The notes: generated by a model from the sequence alone, not told the origin. Shown: positions 1 through 9,588, counted from the first letter of the stretch. The stretch: DNA of 64,000 bases from Hydractinia symbiolongicarpus (GCF_029227915.1 NC_079887.1:27093650-27157649), one strand, 5' to 3'. Numbers and translations: made by a program.

Positions 1-632
1 TTCCCGTAAATCCCGGGTTTGGCCCGTATAGTCAAAAGTATACAAAGAAAGTACCCAGGGAGTAAACTCATTTCCCGAACGATTTTTTATATTATTTTTT
101 TACCACTAAACGCATGAGACTTGTAGTTTTCAAAAATATTTTCATATTTGATGGGACGCTGAATAAAAGGAGTTTAATCGCTGGCAAACGAAAATCCGCG
201 ATTTCCCGTAAATCCCGGACTCGGCCCGTATAGTCAAAAGTATACAAAGAAAGTACCAGGGAGTAAACTCCTTTCCCGAACGATTTTTTAAATTATTTTT
301 TCACCACTAAAACGCATGAGACTTGTAGTTTTCAAAAATGTTTTCATTTTTGATGAGACGCTTAATGATAGAGGTTTAATCGCCGGCAAACGAAATCCCG
401 CGTTTTCCCGTAAATCGGGGGCTTGGCCCGTAAAGTCAAATGTATACAAAGAAAGTACCCAGGGAGTAAACTCATTTCTCGAACGATTTTTTAAATTATT
501 TTTTCACCACTAAAACGCATGAGACTTGTAGTTTTCGAAAATGTTTTCATTTTTGATGAGACGCTGAATAAAAGCAGTTTAATCGCCGGCAAACGAAAAC
601 CCGCGATTTCCCTAAACCACGGACTCGGCCCG
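1..632 (+). repeat. 202-bp satellite array, segment left of the retrotransposon
   Basis: About 3.1 head-to-tail monomers. The TTCCCGTAAATC block starts at 1 and returns at 203 and 405, giving a period of 202. The order is a C-type monomer (TATATT, long T-run, ACCACTAAACGC), a D-type monomer (CTTAATGATAGAGG, CCGCGTTTTCCCG), then an A-type monomer (AAGCAG, CCCTAAA). This resembles the order at about 4118-4918, which holds C, D, a second D-like monomer, then A. The left edge is cut inside a monomer, so the array continues outside the window. The right edge stops at ...CGGCCCG, where the retrotransposon tail begins. No gene is visible here; the short frames are monomer composition. Confidence 0.97.
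332..353. repeat. Representative 9-bp inverted repeat with T4 loop in a satellite monomer
   Basis: TCAAAAATG at 332-340 and its exact complement CATTTTTGA at 345-353 flank four T. The same dyad recurs in most monomers that carry the TTTTCAAAAATG form. Monomers with TTTTTAAAAATG have one change, which would be a U-G wobble in plus-strand RNA. C-type monomers (AATATTTTCATATTTG) have two mismatches. It could form a cruciform or hairpin, or act as a dyad binding site. Function is unknown. Confidence 0.8.
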
Positions 633-658
633 TTTTTTTTTGATTTTTTTTTGATTTT
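633..658 (-). repeat. A-rich 3' tail made of TC-A9 repeats
   Basis: On the sense strand the element ends AAAA, TC, nine A, TC, nine A, and then satellite. This is an 11-bp tandem repeat rather than a pure poly(A) run. Short 3'-terminal repeats are common in CR1/L2-type elements. The tail abuts the satellite directly and so defines the 3' insertion boundary. Confidence 0.8.
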
Positions 659-780
659 CTCTTTATTTAACGTCGATAGATACAATAGTATTTAAATAAC
701 TAATTTAAATCGACAACGAAACGTAAAACAAGGCAAACAGCGATAAAAAATAAGAAAAATAAATAAATAAATAAGTAAAG
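659..780 (-). other. 3' untranslated region of the retrotransposon
   Basis: About 120 bp between the TAA stop (781-783) and the A-rich tail. AT-rich, with a short AAAT-type microsatellite (about 757-775) that reads as repeated ATTTA on the element's sense strand. No coding potential is seen. Confidence 0.8.
662..667 (-). promoter_or_regulatory. Polyadenylation signal AATAAA of the retrotransposon
   Basis: TTTATT on the plus strand is AATAAA on the element's sense strand. It sits just ahead of the A-rich tail, a plausible distance for cleavage or for the end of the element RNA. A canonical hexamer in AT-rich DNA can also arise by chance. Confidence 0.6.
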
Positions 781-3633
781 TTAAAATATGTATGGTAAAT
801 CCATGCATATTTTACAGGTGCAAACATCACCTTCCCAAAATTTTATTGAGCTACGGAAGGCTTCGAGAGAAGGAGCATTCTTTGTAGCGTCAGGCACAGA
901 TATCCATAGCTTCCCTGCAATATTTGATAAAGTATTTAAGCCATAGTACGTTGTCCGACAAGTTGGTCGCCTGATCAAATTAAAGCAACGAAGGTTGTAC
1001 TTGTTTTCCCTAACAGAAAATATCTCGTTCATATATAGAGGTGACAATCCATTTAAAAATTTGTAAACCTCTTTCATTAAATTCTGTAAATTGATGATGT
1101 GGATATTTTTAACATGACTTAAAGATAAAAGTTCATCGTAACTGCCATTTATATCGTCCTGTATGATTCTTAGACAACGTTCATGAATACGATTGATTCG
1201 ATTATTCGCAACTTTTCCACAAAACATCCATACTAAGGGACAGTAAGAAAACTGAGACAAAATAAATGAATTGAAGAGAAAACGCTTCATCTTGGGTGTC
1301 AAAAAGGAAGATATCTTTTGAAGCACGTTGAGTTTCCTACTAGCCTTATTACAGATCTTTTTGACATGCGAATGAAAGTTTAGTCTCGAGTCAATCGTAA
1401 CACCAAGAAGCACTACAGACGATTTACACGCAATTTTCAAATGGTTAAATATCAAACTTTCATCGTGATGACCTAATACAATATATTGATACTTTTTCAA
1501 ATTTATTGCTAAGTAATTTTCATAAAACCAATTATTAACTATGACCAAATTAGTAAGCAGTGTTTGTTTTACATCTTCTAATGAATTTTCACAAGCATAT
1601 AAGGTGTTATCATCTGCAAAGTTACAAAGGGATGATTGAATAATGAACCAGAATAAATCGTTTATAGAATAATTGAAGAAAGGAGGTCCTAAGATTGATC
1701 CTTGTGGAACTCCAACTTGAAGAGGAAGCCATTCGCTAAAAGAAGAATTTATTCTGGTTCTCTGAAAACGATTTTTCAAGTATGAGTGAATAAATAATAA
1801 AGAAGATTCAGAAAAACCATAGGCATGCAGCTTTGCAATAAGCAAATCATGGTTGATAGTATCAAAAGCTTTTGAAAGGTCCATTAGCACTGCTCCAACT
1901 ACACCCTTTTTATCAAGTGTGCTTTTCCATTGTTCAATCATTCGAATGAGAGCATATTGTGTATTATAACCCTTTCTGAAGCCTGATAGATGAGGGCTGA
2001 GTTTGTCATGCATAAAAGTGTGCATTTGATTAAGAATAATTCTTTCAAAAACCTTTGATAAACAGGGAAGCAAGCTAACAGGTCTATAGTTCTCCTTATC
2101 ATTACAGTCATCCTTCTTAAAAACAGGTATAACCTCTGCAAGTTTTAAATCATCAGGAAAAATATTAGACTGTAAACAAAAATTTATAATATTAGTGAGG
2201 ATAGGAACAAAGATATGAATAAACTTTTTCAACATAAAAACTGGAAAATCACCACTAACAGAAGATTTCTTTGCATCCATGTCTTTGATGACTTTGAGAA
2301 CATCAGGCTGTTCAACCAGCGAAAAATAGAACTTTTCATCATAACCCACATTTTCACGAATTTTCAAAATACTGATGTGATTAGTATACGAGTGGATTGC
2401 ATCGTGAATGGTTGCTGTATGTGTATCATCGTTTGGTTTGATTGGTAAATTTTTCGTGATGTTGGTGTAATATTCATTGAAGATTTTGCATAATTTTTGT
2501 TCGTCGGTGACTATCTTTTCTTTCTCGATTAAGATAATTTTGTTGGTGTTATAACTAACGTTTGAAAACAATGGCTTGACAGACTTCCAGAACTTTTTAT
2601 TATCAGTAATGCTTGTCATACGTAAACCCTTGAAATACGAACGTCTGGTTTTTCGTAATAGGGAAACACAGTAGTTTCTCTGTCTAGTGAAGTTGGACCA
2701 ATTTTCTTTTGATCGTGATTTGTTATATATGCGACGAAGTTTGGATCTGTGCATAATAGCTTTGCGAAGCTCCTTGGTGATAAAAGGTGCGTTATTGAAT
2801 CTTAGTATTTTCTTTTTCAATGGTGCAAAATGGTTTAGCGTAGACGTGATGCATAAATTGAATTGGTTAAAGTCGTAATTGTTCTCAAGTAATTTCAAAA
2901 AGTTCATTGATAATGTTCTTTCAAAATCAAAGTAGTCAATTTTGTTGTAATTTCTGTAGTGTTTCACAATTGGGTCGCCTTTAATCACGTTCATTCTCAT
3001 CACACTTCCAACAAATAAATGCCAATCTGATATGCCAGTTTCGATTGTTACACTATTTTTAAAGAAATTTGGTTGATTTGTTAATATGTGATCAATGCAA
3101 GAAGGCGAAGTACTTGACTTAAAGCAGGTTGGTGATTTGATTAGTCTATGGAGGTCGTATGTTGAAATGAAGTTATCGAAATCTGTGTCACTTATTTCCA
3201 TGTTTAAATCACCCATAATTATGATGTTTTCGTGATAGTTGAGATGTGAAATCAATACATTTGCGATTTGAGTTAAAAAGTAGTAATTTTTTTGTAACGG
3301 TGGTTTATATGCACCGATTAAAAGCCATTTGCGTTTTCGAAGATTTATTTCGACAACTAAAACTTCGATATCATCCGGTAAAGTATATTTTCGCAACACT
3401 TTGAAGGGAATATTTTCATTTATATAGAGTAAAATACCGCCACCATGTCCATTTCTATCTTTCCTCAGAATTGCGTAATTATCTAACTTAAATTGAGCAT
3501 CAGTGAACGATTCATCTATTTTCGTTTCAGTTAGAAGCAGAACATCAATATTGTGCTTGAAAGTTAAATCAATTGCTTCGAACTTGTTTCGCAACGAGTT
3601 TACGTTCAAATGACCGACTATCAAGTTACACAT
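781..3633 (-). CDS. Non-LTR retrotransposon endonuclease / reverse transcriptase polyprotein (950 aa)
   Basis: Uninterrupted 950-residue ORF that would nick target DNA and copy the element RNA at the nick. The endonuclease (about residues 1-225) shows HLNVNSL (Asn10), TETK (Glu36), GDLN (Asp142, Asn144), CIDHILTN (Asp181) and SDWH (Asp203, His205). A linker with NYCVSLLRKTRRSYF and DNKKFWKSVKP is typical of CR1/Jockey elements. The reverse transcriptase (about 440-760) shows NYRPVSLLP, MDLSKAFD (catalytic Asp585), GVPQGSILGP (641-650) and FADD (Asp674, Asp675), followed by LLGVTID. The C-terminus has CTCKIC (Cys938, 940, 943). All catalytic positions are present. LGPPFFNYSINDL departs from the usual LGPLLFNIxINDL, suggesting some decay. 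The chosen ATG lies just before the endonuclease and is the first after an upstream in-frame TGA. In relatives this part may be fused to the SGNH domain. Confidence 0.94.
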   Translation of the reverse strand: MCNLIVGHLNVNSLRNKFEAIDLTFKHNIDVLLLTETKIDESFTDAQFKLDNYAILRKDRNGHGGGILLYINENIPFKVLRKYTLPDDIEVLVVEINLRKRKWLLIGAYKPPLQKNYYFLTQIANVLISHLNYHENIIIMGDLNMEISDTDFDNFISTYDLHRLIKSPTCFKSSTSPSCIDHILTNQPNFFKNSVTIETGISDWHLFVGSVMRMNVIKGDPIVKHYRNYNKIDYFDFERTLSMNFLKLLENNYDFNQFNLCITSTLNHFAPLKKKILRFNNAPFITKELRKAIMHRSKLRRIYNKSRSKENWSNFTRQRNYCVSLLRKTRRSYFKGLRMTSITDNKKFWKSVKPLFSNVSYNTNKIILIEKEKIVTDEQKLCKIFNEYYTNITKNLPIKPNDDTHTATIHDAIHSYTNHISILKIRENVGYDEKFYFSLVEQPDVLKVIKDMDAKKSSVSGDFPVFMLKKFIHIFVPILTNIINFCLQSNIFPDDLKLAEVIPVFKKDDCNDKENYRPVSLLPCLSKVFERIILNQMHTFMHDKLSPHLSGFRKGYNTQYALIRMIEQWKSTLDKKGVVGAVLMDLSKAFDTINHDLLIAKLHAYGFSESSLLFIHSYLKNRFQRTRINSSFSEWLPLQVGVPQGSILGPPFFNYSINDLFWFIIQSSLCNFADDNTLYACENSLEDVKQTLLTNLVIVNNWFYENYLAINLKKYQYIVLGHHDESLIFNHLKIACKSSVVLLGVTIDSRLNFHSHVKKICNKASRKLNVLQKISSFLTPKMKRFLFNSFILSQFSYCPLVWMFCGKVANNRINRIHERCLRIIQDDINGSYDELLSLSHVKNIHIINLQNLMKEVYKFLNGLSPLYMNEIFSVRENKYNLRCFNLIRRPTCRTTYYGLNTLSNIAGKLWISVPDATKNAPSLEAFRSSIKFWEGDVCTCKICMDLPYIF

Positions 3634-3732
3634 GTTACTGCGACGTAGAGTGAAAATATCATATGTTGAATCAAAAGTATCTGAGGCAGTGTTCGGTGGA
3701 TCTGTGTTGTAAATTTCGACAGGTTTTTTGTG
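3634..3732 (-). other. In-frame open linker between the SGNH fragment and the endonuclease ORF
   Basis: Translating the 33 codons between the TGA (3733-3735) and the annotated ATG (3631-3633) gives no further stop. The residues include EIYNTDPPNTASDT and run straight into SNMCNLIVGHLNVNSL. Both coding parts are therefore in one frame. The TGA is either a nonsense mutation in a former single polyprotein or a real ORF boundary. The sequence alone does not decide. Confidence 0.75.
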
Positions 3733-3914
3733 TCAATCCTCAATCACCTGTAGAAAGTTCCGAGACAATATTGAAGTCCCTTTCATATTTAGGTGAAGGC
3801 GACTTCTATTCAAATGCAAGTCGGGGTTTATATTATCATTATTGATAAAGCAGATGTTTCTTTGTTCGCAAAGATGAGCGAGAGATTTGTTGACTGCCAT
3901 CACCTTTTCATTTA
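3733..3914 (-). pseudogene. C-terminal fragment of the element's SGNH-hydrolase (esterase-like) domain
   Basis: Reading from the element's truncated 5' end, about 60 residues are open, ending in TGA at 3733-3735. They contain AVNKSLAHLCEQRNICFI, then HLNRSRLHLNMKGTSILSRNF. The LHLN-x-x-GT signature with its histidine is the last catalytic block of SGNH/GDSL hydrolases found in the N-terminal ORF of several CR1/L2-type elements. The Ser, Gly and Asn blocks are missing because of truncation, so the fragment cannot be an active esterase. Any start codon for this frame would come from the neighbouring satellite (ATG at 3960), giving a chance fusion. The frame is the same as that of the endonuclease ORF downstream, with only the TGA between them. 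Confidence 0.8.
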
Positions 3915-6309
3915 GTATAGTCAAAAGTATACAAAGAAAGTACCCAGGGAGTAAACTCATTTCCAGAACGATTTTTTAAATTATTTTTTCACCACTAAAA
4001 CGCATAAGACTTGTAGTTTTTAAAAATGTTTTCATTTTTGATGAGACGCTGAATAAAAGAAGTTTAATCGCCAGCAAACGAAAACCCGCGATTTCCCGTA
4101 AATTCCGGGCTTGGCCCGTATAGTCAAAAGTATACAAAGAAAGTACCCAGGGAGTAAACTCATTTCCAAAACGATTTTTTATATTATTTTTTTACCACTA
4201 AACGCATGAGACTTGTAGTTTTCAAAAATATTTTCATATTTGATGGGACGCTGAATAAAAGAAGTTTAATCGCCGGCAAACGAAAATCCGCGATTTCCCG
4301 TAAATCCCGGACTCGGCCCGTATAGTCAAAAGTATACAAAGAAAGTACCCAGGGAGTAAACTCATTTCCCGAACGATTTTTTAAATTATTTTTTCACCAC
4401 TAAAACGCATGAGACTTGTAGTTTTCAAAAATGTTTTCATTTTTGATGAGACGCTTAATGAAAGAGGTTTAATCGCCGGCAAACGAAATCCCGCGTTTTC
4501 CCGTAAATCGGGGGCTTGGCCCGTATAGTCGAATGTATACAAAGAAAGTACCCAGGGAGTAAACTCATTTCCCGAACGATTTTTTAAATTTTTTTTTCAC
4601 CACTAAAACGCATGAGACTTGTAGTTTTCAAAAATGTTTTCATTTTTGATGAGACGCTTAATGAAAGAGGTTTAATCGCCGGAAAACAAAAACCCGCGAT
4701 TTCCCGTAAATCCCGGGCTTGGCCCGTATAGTCAAATGTATACAAAGAAAGTACCCAGGGAGTAAACTCATTTCCCGAACGATTTTTTAAATTATTTTTT
4801 CACCACTAAAACGCATGAGACTTGTAGTTTTCAAAAATGTTTTCATTTTTGATGAGACGCTGAATAAAAGCAGTTTAATCGCCGGCAAACGAAAACCCGC
4901 GATTTCCCTAAATCACGGACTCGGCCCGTATAGTCAAAAGTATACAAAGAAAGTACCCAGGGAGTAAACTCATTTCCAGAACGATTTTTTTAATTATTTT
5001 TTCACCACTAAAACGCATAAGACTTGTAGTTTTTAAAAATGTTTTCATTTTTGATGAGACGCTGAATAAAAGAAGTTTAATCGCCGGCAAACGAAAACCC
5101 GCGATTTCCCGTAAATCCCGGGCTTGGCCCGTATAGTCAAAAGTATACAAAGAAAGTACCCAGGGAGTAAACTCATTTCCCAAACGATTTTTATATTATT
5201 TTTTTACCACTAAACGCATGAGACTTGTAGTTTTCAAAAATATTTTCATATTTGATGGGACGCTGAATAAAAATAGTTTAATCGCCGGCAAACGAAAATC
5301 CGCGATTTCCCGTAAATCCCGGACTCGGCCCGTATAGTCAAAAGTATACAAAGAAAGTACCCAGGGAGTAAACTCATTTCCCGAACGATTTTTTAAATTA
5401 TTTTTTCACCACTAAAACGCATGAGACTTGTAGTTTTCAAAAATGTTATCATTTTTGATGAGACGCTTAATGAAAGAGGTTTAATCGCCGGCAAACGAAA
5501 TCCCGCGTTTTCCCGTTAATCCGGGGCTTGGCCCGTATAGTCGCATGTATACAAAGAAAGTACCCAGGGAGTAAACTCATTTCCCGAACGATTTTTTAAT
5601 TTTTTTTTTCACCACTAAAACGCATGAGACTTGTAGTTTTTAAAAATGTTTTCATTTTTGATGAGACGCTGAATAAAAGAAGTTTAATCGCCGGCAAACG
5701 AAAACCTGCGATTTCCCGTAAATCCCGGGCTTGGCCCGCATAGTCAAAAGTATACAAAGAAAGTACCCAGGGAGTAAACTCATTTCCCAAACGATTTTTT
5801 ATATTATTTTTTTACCACTAAACGCATGAGACTTGTAGTTTTCAAAAATATTTTCATATTTGATGGGACGCTGAATAAAAGAAGTTTAATCGCCGGCAAA
5901 CGAAAATCCGCGATTTCCCGTAAATCCCGGACTCGGCCCGTATAGTCAAAAGTATACAAAGAAAGTACCCAGGGAGTTAACTCATTTCCCGAACGATTTT
6001 TTAAATTATTTTTTCACCACTAAAACGCATGAGACTTGTAGTTTTCAAAAATGTTATCATTTTTGATGAGACGCTTAATGAAAGAGGTTTAATCGCCGGC
6101 AAACGAAATCCCGCGTTTTCCCGTAAATCCGGGGCTTGGCCCGTATAGTCGAATGTATACAAAGAAAGTACCCAGGGAGTAAACTCATTTCCCGAACGAT
6201 TTTTTAATTTTTTTTTTCACCACTAAAACGCATGAGACTTGTAGTTTCCAAAAATGTTTTCATTTTTGATGAGACGCTTAATGAAAGAGGTTTAATCGCC
6301 GGAAAACGA
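3915..6309 (+). repeat. Mosaic of C, D and A monomers right of the element
   Basis: About 12 monomers. C-type monomers (ACGATT then T-run and TATATT) begin their T-run near 4171, 5183 and 5791, and continue at 6803 and 7613 in the next segment. Spacings are about 1012, 608, 1012 and 810 bp, that is 5, 3, 5 and 4 monomers. Between them are D monomers with CCGCGTTTTCCCG and A monomers with CCCTAAATC. No gene is seen. Confidence 0.85.
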
Positions 6310-7315
6310 AAACCCGCGATTTCCCGTAAATCCCAGGCTTGGCCCGTATAGTCGAATGTATACAAAGAAAGTACCCTGTGAGTAAACTCATTTCCAGAAC
6401 GATTTTTTAAATTATTTTTTCACCACTAAAACGCATCAGACTTGTAGTTTTTAAAAATGTTTTCATTTTTGATGAGACGCTGAATAAAAGAAGTTTAATC
6501 GCCGGCAAACGAAAACCCGCGATTTCCCGTAAATCCCGGCTTGGCCCGTATAGTCAAAAGTATACAAAGAAAGTACCCAGGGAGTAAACTCATTTCCCGA
6601 ACGATTTTTTCAATTATTTTTTCACCACTAAAACGCATGAGACTTGTAGTTTTTAAAAATGTTTTCATTTTTGATGAGACGCTGAATAAAAGAATTTTAA
6701 TCGCCGGCAAACGAAAACCTGCGATTTCCCGTAAATCCCGGGCTTGGCCCATATAGTCAAAAGTATACAAAGAAAGTACCCAGGGAGTAAACTCATTTCC
6801 CAAACGATTTTTTATATTATTTTTTTACCACTAAACGCATGAGACTTGTAGTTTTCAAAAATATTTTCATATTTGATGGGACGCTGAATAAAAGAAGTTT
6901 AATCGCCGGCAAACGAAAACCCGCGATTTCCCGTAAATCCCGGGCTTTGCACGTATAGTGGAATGTATACAAAGAAAGTACCCTGTGAGTAAACTCATTT
7001 CCAGAACGATTTTTTAAATTATTTTTTCACCACTAAAGCCCATGAGACTTGTAGTTTTTAAAAATGTTTTCATTTTTGATGAGACGCTGAATAAGAGAAG
7101 TTTAATCTCCGGCAAACGAAAACCCGCGATTTCCCGTAAACCACGGCTTGGCCCCTATAGTCAAAAGTATACAAAGAAAGTACCCAGGGATTAAACTCAT
7201 TTCCCGAACGATTTTTTAAATTATTTTTTCACCACTAAAACGCATGAGACTTGTAGTTTTTAAGAATGTTTTCATTTTTGATGAAACGCTGAATAAAAGC
7301 AGTTTAATCGCCGGC
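6310..7315 (+). repeat. Five-monomer block, copy 1 of a 3036-bp-spaced duplication
   Basis: Matches 9346-10351 at a constant offset of 3036 bp (15 monomers). Shared rare markers are TTCAATTATT in one monomer, GGGCTTTGCACGTATAGTGG, AATAAGAGAAG, TTTAATCTCCGG and GGCTTGGCCCCTATAG. The match then continues at about 7315-7760 with 10756-11201 at offset about 3441, marked by GGCCGGTATAG and AAAGCTATAC. The second copy has therefore gained two monomers. Confidence 0.85.
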
Positions 7316-8368
7316 AAACGAAAACCTGCGATTTCCCTAAATTCCGGACTCGGCCGGTATAGTCAAAAGTATACAAAGAAAGTACCCAGGGAGTAAACTC
7401 ATTTCCAGAACGATTTTTTAAATTATTTTTTCACCACTAAAACGCATAAGACTTGTAGTTTTTAAAAATGTTTTCATTTTTGATGAGACGGTGAATAAAA
7501 GAAGTTTAATCGCCGGCAAACGAAAACCCGCGATTTCCCGTAAATCCCGGGCTAGGCCCGTATAGTCAAAGCTATACAAAGAAAGTACCCAAGGAGTAAA
7601 CTCATTTCCCGAACGATTTTTTATATTATTTTTTTACCACTAAACGCATGAGACTTGTAGTTTTTAAAAATATTTTCATATTTGATGGGACGCTGAATAA
7701 AAGAAGTTTAATCGCCGGCAAACGAAAATCCGCGATTTCCCGTAAATCCCGGACTCAGCCCGTATAGTCAAAAGTATACAAAGAAAGTACCCAGTGAGTA
7801 AACTCATTTCCCGAACGATTTTTTAAATTACTTTTTCACCACTAAAACGCATGAGACTTGTAGTTTTCAAAAATGTTTTCATTTTTGATGAGACGCTTAA
7901 TGAAAGAGGTTTAATCGCCGGCAAACGAAATCCCGCGTTTTCCCGTAAATCCGGGGCTTGGCCCGTATAGTCGAATGTATACAAAGAAAGTACCCTGTGA
8001 GTAAACTCATTTCCCGAACGATTTTTTAAATTATTTTTCACCACTAAAACGCATGAGACTTGTAGCTTTCAAAAATGTTTTCATTTTTGATGAGACGCTG
8101 AATAAAAGAAATTTAATCGCCGGCAAACGAAAACCTGCGATTTCCCGTAAATCCTGGACTCGGCCCGTATAGTCAAAAGTATACAAAGAAAGTACCCAGG
8201 GAGTAAACTCATTTCCAAAAAGATTTTTTAAATTATTATTTCACCACTAAAACACATGAGACTTGTAGTTTTCAAAAATGTTTTCATTTTTGATGAGACG
8301 CTGAATAAAAGAAGTTTAATCGCCGGCAAACGAAAACCCGCGATTTCCCGTAAATCCCGGCTTGGCCC

Positions 8369-9588
8369 CTATAGTCAAAAGTATACAAAGAAAGTACCCA
8401 GGGAGTAAACTCATTTCCCGAACGATGTTTTGAATTATTTTTTCACCACTAAAACGCATGACACTTGTAGTTTTCAAAAATGTTTTCATTTTTGATGAGA
8501 CGCTGAATAAAAGCAGTTTAATCGCCGTCAAACGAAAACCTGCGATTTGCCTAAATCCCGGACTCGGCCCGTATAGTCAAAAGTATACAAAGAAAGTACC
8601 CAGGGAGTAAACTCATTTCCCGAACGATGTTTTGAATTATTTTTTCACCACTAAAACGCATGACACTTGTAGTTTTCAAAAATGTTTTCATTTTTGATGA
8701 GACGCTGAATAAAAGCAGTTTAATCGCCGTCAAACGAAAACCTGCGATTTGCCTAAATCCCGGACTCGGCCCGTATAGTCAAAAGTATACAAAGAAAGTA
8801 CCCAGGGAGTAAACTCATTTCCAGAACGATTTTTTAAATTATATTTTCACCACTAAAACGCATGAGACTTGTAGTTTTTAAAAATGTTTTCATTTTTGAT
8901 GAGACGCTGAATAAAAGAAGTTTAATCGCCGGCAAACGAAAACCCGCGATTTCCCGTAAATCCCGGGCTTGACCCGTATAGTCAAAAGTATACAAAGAAA
9001 GTACCCAGGGAGTAAACTCATTTCCCGAACGATTTTTTAAATTACTTTTTCACCACTAAAACGCACGAGACTTGTAGTTTTTAAAAATGTTTTCATTTTT
9101 GATGAGACGCTGAATAAAAGAAGTTTAATCGCCGGCAAACGAAAACCTGCGATTTCCCGTAAATCCTGGACTCGGCCCGTATAGTCAAAAGTATACAAAG
9201 AAAGTACCCAGGGAGTAAACTCATTTCCAAAAAGATTTTTTAAATTATTATTTCACCACTAAAACGCATGAGACTTGTAGTTTTCAAGAATGTTTTCATT
9301 TTTGATGAGACGCTGAATTAAAGCAGTTTAATCGCCGGCAAACAAAAACCCGCGATTTCCCGTAAATCCCGGGCTTGGCCCGTATAGTCGAATGTATACA
9401 AAGAAAGTACCCTGTGAGTAAACTCATTTCCAGAACGATTTTTTAAATTATTTTTTCACCACTAAAACGCATCAGACTTGTAGTTCTTAAAAATGTTTTC
9501 ATTTTTGATGAGACGCTGAATAAAAGAAGTTTAATCGCCGGCAAACGAAAACCCGCGATTTCCCGTAAATCCCGGCTTGGCCCGTATA
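8369..9588 (+). repeat. Higher-order block, copy 1 of a recurrent five-monomer unit (with one extra monomer)
   Basis: Monomers in order carry GACACTTG with GATTTGCCTAAATC, TTATATTTTC with GGGCTTGACCCG, GCACGAGAC, CCAAAAAGATT with CAAGAATG, then TCGAATG with CTGTGAG. The same order recurs at 11203-12216, 12217-13229 and 15458-16470. This copy has its first monomer duplicated (8369-8570 and 8571-8772). Confidence 0.82.

Larger units (their letters stand above)
633..3914 (-). mobile_element. 5'-truncated CR1-like (Jockey superfamily) non-LTR retrotransposon
   Basis: A 3.28-kb block unrelated to the satellite interrupts one monomer between CGGCCCG (ending 632) and GTATAGTC (starting 3915). Satellite phase continues on the far side: the GTATAC motif at 442 and 3927 are one monomer apart once 3282 bp are removed. 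On the minus strand it reads partial SGNH hydrolase domain, TGA, apurinic-type endonuclease, reverse transcriptase, C-terminal Cys motif, 3' UTR with AATAAA, A-rich tail. There are no LTRs, integrase or RNase H. Full-length relatives have a longer N-terminal region ahead of the SGNH tail, so this copy lost its 5' end, as expected from incomplete target-primed reverse transcription. The duplicated target is at most one or two bases (G or GT). CR1 clade assignment rests on recognised motifs, not on a phylogeny. Confidence 0.93.

Noticed and set aside
757-775. AAAT microsatellite as an AU-rich mRNA stability element
   Set aside because: It reads as ATTTA repeats on the element strand, but short AT microsatellites are common in such 3' UTRs and nothing else supports a regulatory role.
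1938-2878. Short ORFs within the retrotransposon on other frames
   Set aside because: They overlap the 950-residue EN-RT frame and resemble no known protein.
3733-3960. A 75-residue ORF starting in satellite and running into the element
   Set aside because: Its first 15 codons are satellite. The remainder is the truncated SGNH domain, so it is a chance fusion rather than a gene.
4907-4913. CCCTAAA as a telomere-like motif in A-type monomers
   Set aside because: It arises from loss of one G in CCCGTAAA, occurs once per monomer and is never in tandem.
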